Assembly (NCBI RefSeq): GCF_910592395.1
Contig: NC_088312.1
Span: 5,270,001-5,334,000, forward strand
Length of the DNA stretch: 64,000 bases
DNA from: Lineus longissimus
Taxonomy: Eukaryota; Nemertea; Pilidiophora; Heteronemertea; Lineidae
Reading direction: 5' to 3'
The notes under the pieces are model-generated. The model was given only the letters and a program-made list of their open reading frames with translations. It made no database searches and was not told where the DNA came from. Position 1 is the stretch's first letter, and every line of letters starts with the position of its first letter. This document shows positions 1 to 10,386 of the stretch, piece by piece. The position numbers were made by a program, and so were the translations under genes.

Positions 1-865
1 AATTACACGTTATGCCTGTACACAATGCTACATGCATGCACGTATGGGCATCTCCTCATCTAAGAGAGATTTCATTCGCAGCTATTGTTACTTTCACAAT
101 TGATTCACATTCAAAATTCTGATTGAATGTATCGGGAGAAAAACAAATGTCCCTGTTTTCATATATTTTCCTTTTCCATAATCTTATCTTCCCATTATTT
201 CATCAGTAAATCGATATTACATGTATCACAAAATGGCCGAAGTTGAACTTCGACTAAAGACGCCACCCCTTACAAAAGAAAACGACTCATACATTGAGGT
301 ATTTAAGGCAAACTTCGCTATTTTTGAGGTGCAAGAAAGTAAAAGGGTCATCTCATACAACAAGTAGACCTTAAGAAAAAATAATATTCTTTCCTGAACC
401 CGAGCAGCATAAATTATCGACGCCATTTGTTCCAGAAGCAGAGAATTGTGACCAATGGTTATGCTAACAATTACTTATTAATCTGCAATATCATGGTGTA
501 CATTTTATTTACAGCCTTTACTTCAAAAATATATGATAGAAAAAACCCTTTTTTAACCCCAATAGCGTTTTATTTCACCCAAATAGTGATTGCCGCCGCC
601 GGTATACTACAGCTGCTGTGACAAAACGACAAGTAGTTCGGTCGAGGCAGTTTTTCCTTCAATATCCCGCTTTTATTTAATGATTGCTGATGAAAAAAAG
701 AACCTACCTGCACAAGAAATGTATGATCCAAGGTTTCAAATATGTTACAGCTATTTAGAAAAGATATGAAGTCCTGTTAGCCTCAATGTTCAGAACCAAA
801 TCCAAGTCCTCTTTGTTTGGCAAAATAACTATCCTTTCTGGGTTGGTGCAGGGGTTGATATACAG

Positions 866-873
866 TGACGTCA
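866..873. promoter_or_regulatory. CRE-type TGACGTCA palindrome
   Basis: A perfect 8-bp cAMP-response-element consensus, followed a few bases later by a half site (TGACG at about 879). A second perfect copy lies at 1727-1734, just after an ACGTCACCAAT block. CREB/ATF proteins bind this motif in animals. Function here is inferred only from the motif and its repetition. Confidence 0.3.
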
Positions 874-1726
874 CATTAATGACGTAGGCAGTGTGGCCAG
901 GAAGTTTGAAACGCACCGCCTGGGCAAACCATAAAGAACCTTTTTTCGCTAGTTCATTTTTCTATGTCCTTTCAATTTTCGATCGTATTTGTTTATTGAA
1001 CTTTATACTTCTATTTTTACAGCATGCAATAGCGAAATTTCGGAGAAAAATTCTGTAATGTTAAAAAGTGCTGAATGGAGCAAAAAGAAACCACAAAACA
1101 TCTTAAATAAAGATATTCTAACACTGCGCGCCATCAACCAAGATGGCCACAAATGTAGCCATTTTGTCGCGTAGCACAATACTTTGAGATGACATACCTC
1201 CGTTACCCGTACTTCGTCATTCATCTAAATGTTTTCCTTCGTTGTTTTAGCATACTTTGTTTTGAAGACGCATGATGAAAGTCTACTCATGTATGTTTGA
1301 ACAAAGATCTTGTCTACATGTTCGTCCCATTGCTGAGGTAATGAAACAAAACTGGTGCACGGGCTCCTAGCTACAACGTTTAGAACATGCAGACATCGTA
1401 CCTGACCAAGAACAAAAGTAAAAGTTCTATCCGCGTTTCAAGATGGCTGCCGCTTCCGCCATCTTGGATTCAACTTCGTGGTGTTTTGCCACTTGAAATC
1501 CTCTTTATTCTGCTATTGTTTCTATGTGTTTCAAATAGTTGGTCAGCACCTGGTGTGAAGTTATATTGCATGATTATCGCTATAATGAAGAAGAGCCAAA
1601 AGAGGAAAACAGAACGACCCAGAACGAAAAGTGAGGGCAAAAGAAAACCCAACTCACTCATTTAAAATGCTGTCCCAGGCGATGGGTTTAGCAATCTGGC
1701 TACTTTTATCACGTCACCAATAAAAC

Positions 1727-1734
1727 TGACGTCA
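1727..1734. promoter_or_regulatory. Second CRE-type TGACGTCA palindrome
   Basis: A perfect CRE consensus preceded at about 1710 by ACGTCACCAAT, a CRE half site fused to a CCAAT box. No first exon that it would drive could be identified nearby. Confidence 0.3.
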
Positions 1735-3130
1735 CTGTTCACCTCCTGGTCTCACTAGATGAACAAAACAAAGAGGACATGTTCAGTCCAGGACTGTGAC
1801 AGGCAAAGAACACTCTTTCACTAAAAAGGGGTGTGAACCCTTCTTTAAATTGGATTACAAACTTCTGGGAACGGTATGTACTTGTCATATCAATGTTGTG
1901 TTTGAGATTATGTCCATTTATAGGAAGAATATGAGTAAAACGTCTGAAATATTTGAGTACAAGGCGATACAATATCAGTTCGACGACGAGGCCAGACCCT
2001 TGAGAATGCTTTAAAGCAAATTGTGAGTCCTGTTACTTTAGTCTAGGTTGAAAATGTTTCTACAACCTCTAGGAAATGCTTTTTGGGATATCGCCTTTTT
2101 TTATTTGGGTAAATTCGGGGAAAATGGGCCACAAGATTATGCCCGACTTTATCAAAGAATACAACAGTAGGTGGCCTCCATCGAATCGAAGCGAATTCTC
2201 CATAATTTATGTCTGAAAAAAAAACCTAGTGTATTTGCAGCAAATCTTCTCCAGCAATCATATAGCATATTCATCTTATTCTGATAGAAGAAAAAGGTGG
2301 TAAAATAAAACTCTTTTATTTTCTGCAAAGGACATGCTGAAAAGGCAGCTCTGCCAGTTTAACCACAGCCGCCATTTTGTGTGAATGTAACAAGCTTGTC
2401 TGATTTAATGCGATGTGAAACCACCTTAAAGTTAAAACCAAGTGGAATAAAATGTTAGCTTGACGTCTCATATCCGTTTTTAGAAATTCTTACCCGAATT
2501 CGAAGAGCGTCTTACCCATGGCGCTGCTGCTTTTCTAATTTGTAGGTTTGCACTCAGGTGATGAAGAAAATATACTGATGAATACGATTTTCTCTCGATG
2601 CGGTTTCCCATAAAGGTGCCTTCATGGTCTTATCAAATCAAGATAAGGAACACATGTAGCGGTAGTTTCTCACTTTCTAGATATTCAAGCCCAGCTACTG
2701 GTATCTCACATGAAGGAGTTCAATGATTCAGGTGTACATTTTGCCTCTTTCGCCTCTCAAATTAAGTGCATTTCAAGGCAAGGAACCTTGCAAAACTGAT
2801 CAGCAAACCGCCAGTTTTTCGTCGCGGTTTTGTAAGCTGACGAAGTCTTTACAACATTTACATTCGTTAGTTGATAACCGATTTGGAATCTACATAGTGA
2901 CGGGATATAGGAAACAAATCTGCAAAGGTGTGGCTGTGAAAAAAGCGATACATTTCTCTCTGGTGACCTTTTGGTAAAACCTGTCGGACATCACTTCGTC
3001 ATTTACATCATTACGGTTATTAGCCCTGGCCCGTTTTGGCCTATTGACCACCCTGAAAGGTGTTTCGTGGGATCGATGTTATTAAGATTTGCCCTGAATA
3101 GCCCTTTGATAAGACTGTAGGACAATGGGA

Positions 3131-3526
3131 ATTGAGGCCTGGGTGTGAATGGGCTTTGTTTAAAGACAATAGACCGTGTATTGGGCACAGCCTGAATTCA
3201 TTTTTAATAGGATTACACGTAAGGAGCAAAGACACGTAATGATAGCTTTGAACTAGACCGGGAATTTAGGCCCAGGTGCAAATGGGCTTTGTTTGAAGAC
3301 AATATACCGTGTATTGGGCATGGCCTGAATTCTTTTTTTAATAGGATTACACGTAAGGAGCAAAGACACGTAATGATAGCTTTGACCTAGACCGGTAATT
3401 TAGGCCTAGGTGCGAATGGGCTTTGTTTAGAGACAATAAACCGTGTATTGGACACGGTCTGAATTCTTTTTTTAATAGGATTACACTTAAGGAGCAAAGA
3501 AACGTAATGATAGCTTTGACCTAGAC
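3131..3526. repeat. Three tandem copies of a ~133-bp unit
   Basis: The block GGGCTTTGTTT recurs at 3151, 3284 and 3418, giving periods of 133 and 134 bp. Each copy also carries GGATTACAC-TAAGGAGCAAAG and a GTAATGATAGCTTTGA block in the same order. The three copies differ by scattered substitutions, so the array is not very recent. No coding frame runs through it. It ends at about 3526, roughly 760 bp before the pore-former exon. Confidence 0.85.
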
Positions 3527-4286
3527 GAGGGATACTGCCACGTGTTGGTTTCATGTACACGTGATTCGAGGATATAGTGGCCCGTATTATCCAGCACCTC
3601 GTCTCTGTTGAGATTCAAGTGGTTTTCCTGCCGTTGAGAATGCTTAGTTCCTTTCAAGGACATTGGCATTTGTTATGGCCACCGTGTTCCCTAGTAAAGA
3701 GTAATGCTAATTTAGGTGAAACTATAGCGACTCCATTTGGCCAATCTAAGGAACACCAGAACTCTTTCAAACAACAAATCGGACAAAATCTTGTTCGGAG
3801 GCCATGCAGACTGATTTGACAATGTGCACCGAGTATTATCACCTTTTTCCATTTTGTGGATATAGGATGAGTTCTAGTGTTTCTTAGAATATATATGAAG
3901 GCAGAATCTCGGTTTTATTCATGGTAAGGAGTTCTGAGTTTCGCAGCATCTCAATAGATGGAGATGTGATTTACCAATATTCTATTCCCAACCTTAATGC
4001 GGCGCTAGGATCGTATCATGGAGGTTTATCGAAACTCGACTGATTTTATACCGTATTGTTACTCGTTTTAACCCCCAGCCCATGATGGAAATATCGCATG
4101 ACTACCAGCAGCACCCATTAACTTTTCTCAGGCACCGGTGTTATTAAAAAAACAAAATGCGTATTCTAACAATTTCCTAGAGATGACGACATAGATGTCC
4201 CAAAAGTGGTAGCGTGTTCAAAAGTGGTATAAACATGATCCTCTTTGACATCTCTGCAACAAAGTGTCTCTCTTTATATTTTCTAG
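3527..4286. other. Probable intron or 5' flank of the pore-former gene
   Basis: No coding exon is visible. The segment ends in a good splice acceptor (pyrimidine tract TCTCTCTTTATATTTTCTAG, AG at 4285-4286) directly before the pore-former exon. At least its 3' part is therefore likely intronic, with a 5' untranslated or short coding exon somewhere upstream that I could not place. Confidence 0.4.
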
Positions 4287-4295
4287 GTATTCAAA

Positions 4296-5123
4296 ATGCT
4301 CGGGGACAAAGACGTTGTCAGCCTAGATGAACTCGTAAAGCAGTACGTCAATGGCCCCAACATAGGCGAAGACATTAAAATGAAGCTGAAACAAATCCCG
4401 AAGGAAGCACTGGAGGTGAAAATCCTTTGGGACGACGTGACCTTTGATCCGGAGGAGGCTAGTCTCCCCAAACTACCTAAAGATATCGCGCAAAAGAATT
4501 CGGATACCGAACCGACATGCCGGGTTTTACATACCTCAACGTTTACGAATAATACGTGTACGGAGCAGTTGTATTCGTACAAGACGTCACGGAGGACGCA
4601 TTCGACTTGTCAGAAGTCGTACAGCGAGGGGTATAAGCTTGGTCAGGATATTGGGGTGAAGTTAAAAGTGCCTGGTAACGTTTTGGAGTTGAATAGCAGT
4701 ATTCGCCATGAGCTTTCACTTATGGAGAACGAGCGCCGCCTGGAGGATGAACAGTTAACTTGGGAGGTGGAGAGTCAAATCCGGGTACCCCCAAAACATC
4801 GTACCACCGCCAAACTCACAATCAGTGAGAAACAATACGACATCCATTTCGAGATTAAGTCAACTATTAAAGGAACTGTCCGTGTTGTATTTAAGAATGT
4901 CACAACGAATAAGATTTCTTGGAGTGATTTGAATATAGTTGAGGTTGTGACTGATGCTATTGACAGGAAAGTGTTGAATGAGGAGCAGTTTCAGATTGTG
5001 GGGGACGAGGTCAGGACTGGGTTCAAGGGGATTTGTAAATTTAGCCAAGGGGTTGGTGATGTTACATTGACTGAGACACCTTTACCATCGGTTGAGGTAA
5101 AACAGCAAGGAACACAGTCATAA
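4296..5123 (+). CDS. Aerolysin-like ETX/MTX2-family pore-forming protein
   Basis: A 275-residue protein in one uninterrupted exon. Residues about 72-215 have the layout of the ETX/MTX2 (epsilon-toxin/aerolysin-fold) pore-forming module: a Thr/Ser/Asn-rich opening strand (residues 80-105), a 'GYKLGQDIGVKLKVPG' turn, alternating polar/hydrophobic strands, and the characteristic VPP motif at 164-166 followed by alternating strands. Family members oligomerise and insert a beta-barrel in membranes. Animal copies are thought to act in defence, predation or digestion. No signal peptide is visible, so the protein is cytoplasmic, released unconventionally, or lacks an upstream exon. The exon begins at 4287 after a strong acceptor, and the three codons before the ATG are open, so an upstream coding exon in the same frame is possible; I chose the first ATG at 4296. 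The N-terminal ~70 residues are unrecognised and may be a binding domain. Toxicity is not implied by family membership alone. Confidence 0.8.
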   Translation: MLGDKDVVSLDELVKQYVNGPNIGEDIKMKLKQIPKEALEVKILWDDVTFDPEEASLPKLPKDIAQKNSDTEPTCRVLHTSTFTNNTCTEQLYSYKTSRRTHSTCQKSYSEGYKLGQDIGVKLKVPGNVLELNSSIRHELSLMENERRLEDEQLTWEVESQIRVPPKHRTTAKLTISEKQYDIHFEIKSTIKGTVRVVFKNVTTNKISWSDLNIVEVVTDAIDRKVLNEEQFQIVGDEVRTGFKGICKFSQGVGDVTLTETPLPSVEVKQQGTQS

Positions 5124-5651
5124 AAGCACGAATTATGCGTCCTTGATGAATCGTGCTGGTGCATCATGGGGTAGCATTGGCAATTTAGCAATATCCCATA
5201 ACGGATATACATGTACTGCCGGTGTAGTAGTAGAAACTGTCCCCTTGAAAAAGTGTCCGACCCAATTGTATTCTAACGGACTATTCTATATGGTTCAAGA
5301 GAGGCCAGTCATTCGTCCTCCTGGAGGAGAAATCATAGGAACATTGTTTGATGATTTGCATACTGTAGAGGCAAATAGCATTTTATCAAATCTTAACGCA
5401 AAATCATTATAGGTGCTGGGACTTCCTCTACCGGCTTCCGAATTTTTCTTTTACGCCGGTGACGATCAATGCCAACAAAGCGCACATGTAGTCTTAGTAC
5501 TTTATTACAAAAAAGTACATGTATATAATACACAACTTTCGCGACCTTCATGTGATCCTTCCTTTCCGTGCGAAAAAGTGAGAAAACGCGTTATTTTAAC
5601 AACACATACATGTATATAAAACAAAATGGAAAGAGCAAACAGCTCACATAG
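5124..5651. other. 3' flank between convergent genes
   Basis: Lies between the pore-former stop and the poly(A) signal of the minus-strand gene. An 89-codon open frame (5143-5412, +) begins 20 bp after the stop in a different frame. It has some protein-like stretches but no acceptor, start context or recognisable motif, so I treat it as 3' UTR. No canonical AATAAA for the plus-strand gene was found. Confidence 0.4.
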
Positions 5652-5657
5652 TTTATT
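5652..5657 (-). terminator. Poly(A) signal AATAAA for the 107-aa gene
   Basis: On the minus strand AATAAA lies 344 bp beyond the stop codon of the three-exon gene. A nearer AATAAA (5809-5814, -) lies about 187 bp beyond the stop. Either could direct cleavage. Confidence 0.45.
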
Positions 5658-6000
5658 TACAACTACGCATAGAATGAATAAGAGGTACATGCACATGTAG
5701 AGTTCTGCATCGTTCTAAAACCTTTTCTTGACGCAGCTTAAATGCGGCTCCCATGATTTACTGTCCGGTTTCTTGAGAAGTAACGTGATGATCATTCGAT
5801 TTCTGCAATTTATTCGAATCTGAAACATGAAGATAAATCATTTTACTGTACATCTATATTCAGGAAAAAAACGGACAGTAAGATATAATAGGCCTGCACG
5901 ATATATAATAGCAATAATTCCCTTTAAGCTCATATGCCTGGTAAAGACTCAAGAACAGTACTTTATCATACTTGTTTAATGTGACTGACGTTTCTACTGT

Positions 6001-6810
6001 CTAAACCCCTACCTCATGTTTTGATTTCTCACGTATCACGGCCAGAGGTTCTAGTAGTTCGTATTCTGTTTTATAAGTCACCACATTATTACTGCGATCA
6101 ACGGCATCTACTGTGACAGAAAAGGCTCTGGAAAAAACAAATCATCGTGGCTTATTTTTTGTCATTAAATAAGGTTCCACGTGATGATCTTAGTCTCTGA
6201 TTTGGACAATTAGTGGTGGAATCAACTCTCGGCGAACCTGATAAGTATTTCCCTCCTATACGCACAGATAGTTCCCATGGTGTATGAAACGTCAACAAAT
6301 ACCAGGGTCAGTTCACACACTCACATCACACATCACATCATGAGCTCGGTATGAAGTGCCAGCCCTGAAGCTCAGGATGCGTGAACAAGGGCAAAGATAG
6401 AAGTATGGTAAATAAAGGGTTCATTACCTCTCTTCGATATTGATGATAGGGTCACTGTTTCTTTTCCTTGAGCTTTTGAAGACACATGGTGAGTTGATAC
6501 AGCAGCTCGACAGACCCCCAGGCCCGGGTGGGATGTAGACGCATACTCTCAGGAATCCATCAGGGTCATTGTCATGAAAATTAACTGAAAGAACAATTAG
6601 ATTTAAAGGACGCTATATGTGGTGCTTGGTTTTAACACCAATTCTTGCAGTGCGTTACTATGGTACATCACTTTGATACTTGCTTTACACATCAACATAC
6701 TTCTATTCTTGTTACCGTCAGGCAGGAGTAATTGAATTGGTAGTGCTAACGAATAGAAAAATATACTGACCTTCATTGACTGGTCTTACAACACTCTCAG
6801 TGGCAGCCAT
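6001..6810 (-). CDS. Three-exon gene, 107-aa unrecognised protein
   Basis: Exons (minus strand): 6771-6810, 6428-6584 and 6001-6127. Junctions are GT-AG with pyrimidine-rich acceptors (TTCTTTCAG, TTTTTTCCAG), and phases match exactly: codon 14 is split G|TT and codon 66 AG|A. The joined CDS is 324 nt. The ATG (6808-6810) follows an in-frame TGA seven codons upstream, so the start is well supported; the stop is TAG at 6001-6003. The protein begins MAATESVVRP, has no signal peptide or membrane segment, and carries four Cys (28, 41, 42, 47) around a Pro/Gly turn (IPPGPGG). A basic patch (SSRKR, 51-55) and alternating hydrophobic strands (66-91) follow, suggesting a small beta-rich fold. I do not recognise the family. 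It is convergent with the pore-former gene, whose stop lies 877 bp away. Two AATAAA signals follow its stop. Confidence 0.8.
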
Positions 6811-8559
6811 TGTGAATATATCAACACATCAACACTGGTTAAGCGGTTAATGAGGCCTTCGGTTGCATCGATTCGTCTGCTCCTCAGAAGAAACCTCTGC
6901 CGCATTCAGCAAGCTGCCATATTGATTTTGCGCCTAAAGCAGACGACGCGCGCAGTTATCACTTTTTCGATCATCGGTAAAATCCGTGACATGACGAGAC
7001 CACAAAGGCTAATTTAGCACTGCCAGGTGTATGCTAATTTTAAAACGTTTATAGTGAAATGAAAAGTGCCGCGGACCACTCAATCAGGGACCTATATGGA
7101 CACAATATAGAGTACCCCCAACCTCGTACATCCGAGGCTCTTCCTCCGCGCGCCATTGCTGTGCTCATCTTCCGCCAGGTTTCTTTCAGCCGGGGTAAGC
7201 TATGAAGCTAGCTCCTGTGAAGAGCAGCTGATGGATTAGTTTACTCCGGATTCTGCTGGCATTCCGAAGTGAAAGCACGCCTGCAACATCTTAAATTAAC
7301 ATCCCCTACCCGAGGTACAATAAGGTACATGCAGTTCAAACAGTCTGCTTTTCATTGAACGTTTAATGTCTCAGTAAGAAAGTAGAATGTTGGCGGCGGG
7401 GTCATCCCCAAAAGCGGTCATCACTTATATATTTGGCCAATACCATAATATAACAAGCATTTGAATTGTGATTTAAAAGAAAGTAACATACCTATGTGTT
7501 TTTTTATTAGTACTTCATTATTAAAGTCGAAGTATATACCTTTGGAGACTGAGGAATGGTGCGTATCACAAAGTAAAAATAAAAAGTTCCAGAAAAAAGC
7601 TGGAAGCTACCATATGACCAGAAATCCAGTTGACATAACAATGCTATCTGCTCAGTTTCATTTTGGTGAATTACAATTGCCATGCTATACTGCTTTGCAT
7701 CCCTACATGTACATCTGACTGCACACTGGTAACTGTGGTTCGAGATAAAGCAAACAGCAGCCATCGATGCCAGCGTTTTCCCGGCAAAAATCAATACTCG
7801 CAGACTCAGAATAACTGGTGGTTGTCTTGGCAACGAATGGATAACATTATGCGCACGAAAAACAGCAATATACATTACATTTTAAATAGGTTATCAGTGT
7901 GTGGATGATTCAGACAGTAGTGACGCTCATTTGATATTTATACGGTATTAAATAGGTAATTTTCGGCATTTTTATTTTCATTACAGCTATTACAGTAACG
8001 TACACAAATGCAGTAATGCACAGTACAGTATTTAAATTGTTGTAAAGTTCTATGTTTCATAATGGTTGTGGTGCCTATACACTAGGACCCGGTTTTTGAA
8101 AGCACAGAATTCGCGTTTTTCCTAAAGATTACGTTAAATATCCGTGAAGACGTTATCCGTTCCAGTTAACCCCATTTAAAAAGTTCGAGATAAGTTAAGG
8201 CTAACGTGGTTTTGAAAAACTCGGCCCATTGATTCTCACATCCACAATTTATCTAAATTTACTATCACGACATCTCTGAGGACGATAAGTAAATGAACAC
8301 AATTGAAGCGCCATCTGGAAATTCCTGTGTATGCGAGCTCGGTGCAGTGATGTATTAGAATATTGTTTGGGTCTGTAAACTACATAATGCTTCCAGCTCA
8401 CAGTGATGTGATCAAGTCAGCACGTAACATGGACAGACCGCTTTAGAGATTTTTAAAATTCGTGGAAAAGCAACCATACACGTATGTACTAAAGATGCCA
8501 AAAAGTTATTGAACGAATGAGCAACGGAAGGGCTGCGTGTATGGAAAAGGAATACGTCC
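6811..8559. other. 5' flank of the 107-aa gene, no other gene seen
   Basis: The first few hundred bases upstream of 6810 should hold the promoter of the minus-strand gene, but I see no clear TATA box. An 85-codon and a 122-codon open frame overlap antisense at 7461-7875. Both lack splice context and motifs and are probably chance. Confidence 0.35.
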
Positions 8560-8775
8560 TTAGTTCTGTTGGTCAAGTTAGTGACTCGGACTCACGGCTG
8601 CCGGTCAAGAGGTCCCTGGTTCGAACCCCACTGTAGGCGTGAGACCTCAGACAGGTTGCTCTGTCCAACTTGTCTTAGCCAGGTGTATAAATGGGTCCCG
8701 GTTGAAAATGGTCAGGTTCTGGCGCTAACTGAGTTCTGCCGACAAGTTTCAGGATAGAACCGGGTTTAGTGTGAT
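8560..8775 (+). mobile_element. tRNA-derived SINE
   Basis: A pol III type-2 promoter is visible: an A-box-like GGTCAAGTTAGTGAC at about 8571-8585 and a B box GGTTCGAACCCC at about 8619-8630. It has tRNA-like spacing but no cloverleaf. The body contains GTATAAATGGGTCCCGGTTG (8684-8703), a phrase resembling the GTATAAATGGGTACC block found in the body of several invertebrate SINEs. A 62-codon open frame runs through it by chance. A degraded piece of the same head occurs at 24091-24125 in gene C. The 3' end is not sharply defined and no target duplication was identified. Confidence 0.6.
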
Positions 8776-9904
8776 CCTGCGTTACATGACATATTTCATT
8801 TTTACAGCCCACTAAAAGAAACAGTTGAACAATTCGAACACTTTATAGTTGCTTGGAGGGAAGATCTCACCTAAACGCTGCTTACCCTTTCACCTATTTT
8901 GGTACTTTTGGTTTGCGCAACACCACTTAATATTTCATCGAATAACAATGCCAATTTTCTCTCCGATTTCGCGTTGTTCTTTTCGCCTCAAGGCAATACA
9001 TAGCCTTTGTTTTCTTGCTTGATATAGGGCCTGCTGTAGCTATGGCAACTCAATTTTCAATCAGATCACATATCGGGAGGAATTTCAATACTCTTAGTAT
9101 TGATAAATATCATTGGCGCGGAGGAGTTTCATATTTTGTCTTTTCGCATTTGTCGAATAACCTAGAAATTGCAGCAAGATATTTGAAGTTTTGAGATGCA
9201 CGGATATTTGGAATAATGTTCTTATCGTGGCTTAATCGGATGTCAATGACATCGGTACGTATGAAGTCCTTCCTTCTTTTCGCGTTCGTTGTCATGTGGT
9301 AGGTCTATCCCTTTAAGTAACGGACTCTAGATATAAGAGTTTTCGTCAAGAACCAGTGGTCCTCATGAGAATCTCTGAAACACTGTACATCAAAAACAAA
9401 ATTTCTGGCAGATCCGTCGCAGTTAAACCAAGCTTGTTGTAAATGGTATACAAGTCATTCTGTTTAGCATCTTATGAACCTACGTGGTATGTTAGTCGAT
9501 TATTTTAATTGAAGTCAGTCTTGACATGAAGAAACCATTTTGTGATCGAGCTAATGACGTTTTCGGATCCAACGAATCTGGTAACTTGAAATGATCAATC
9601 GGATTTAATGACTTTCTGATGCGTTTTCGATTTCGAATCCCCATCCGAATAACTCGACAAAGATTTAATAAGGCTGGTAAAACATGCCCACCCGGTTTTG
9701 TGATCAAGTCTATTATTCAATGTGTTGAACCCTTGGATCCATTATTTCCTTATCTCAACAAAACTCATCCTAGGCCTCAACAATCCCATTTCATGTGGCA
9801 CAAAAACTTCTAGATATTCTCACAGACTCGTTTGTCCCTAAGGCAACCGATAAACATTAACTTAACATCGATCTGCTGAGCACCCCTGGGCGTTAAACAA
9901 GGCG
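8776..9904. other. Intergenic, nothing recognised
   Basis: No exon-like segment, RNA gene or tandem repeat stood out between the SINE and the possible first exon of gene A. Confidence 0.35.
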
Positions 9905-9913
9905 ATGGGAAAA
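9905..9913 (+). CDS. Possible first coding exon of gene A (MGK)
   Basis: ATG GGA AAA followed by GTAACC, a weak donor. It ends in phase 0, which is what the next exon (10387) needs, and it would complete a textbook signal peptide reading MGKISLLALVLLYLPVEAEA. Kozak context is acceptable (G at -3, G at +4), and the implied 473-bp intron fits its neighbours. The weak donor keeps this tentative; another upstream exon could supply the ATG. Confidence 0.3.
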
Positions 9914-10386
9914 GTAACCAAACTGTTAAAAAGATGCATACGTTATTGATATGTTATGAAGTAAACTACTGGAAACAGTTTGCAAACTCAGCAATGTTTA
10001 TTATATTTTGTTACCCGTGATTGAATTTACTAATGTGTGTTCGATAACACGTGAAATTATTTAGAAGAAGGCGTTATGCTGTAAAACTACGAATAAAACT
10101 GTAAATTGTCGTGCCTTTTCATAATTTCGGCGAATCGCGAAAAAAAGAGTTCGAAGCAGTGTATTTTTATTTGGCATCTTACGATTTTTTTTGTTTCTTT
10201 TTATTTCCATCGACAAATACACTCGCAATTTTCATTTTCGCGAATCGGGACCAAAAATTCACATCACTACACCCGTGTAAATTTGGCAGTGTAAAGACGT
10301 CATATGTTGATGCAACATGTATCCCGTTTGTGTCATCTCACGTGTGTAATCGATCTTTGATGAAAATGTTCTCGTGACAATTTCAG

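Larger units (their letters stand above)
1..3127. other. Intergenic, no gene recognised
   Basis: I found no convincing coding exon on either strand. The short open frames here (60-90 codons) lack family motifs, splice context or coding-like composition. The stretch does hold two perfect CRE palindromes and two inverted YY1-type motif pairs, listed separately, so it may be a promoter or enhancer for a gene lying left of the window. Confidence 0.4.
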
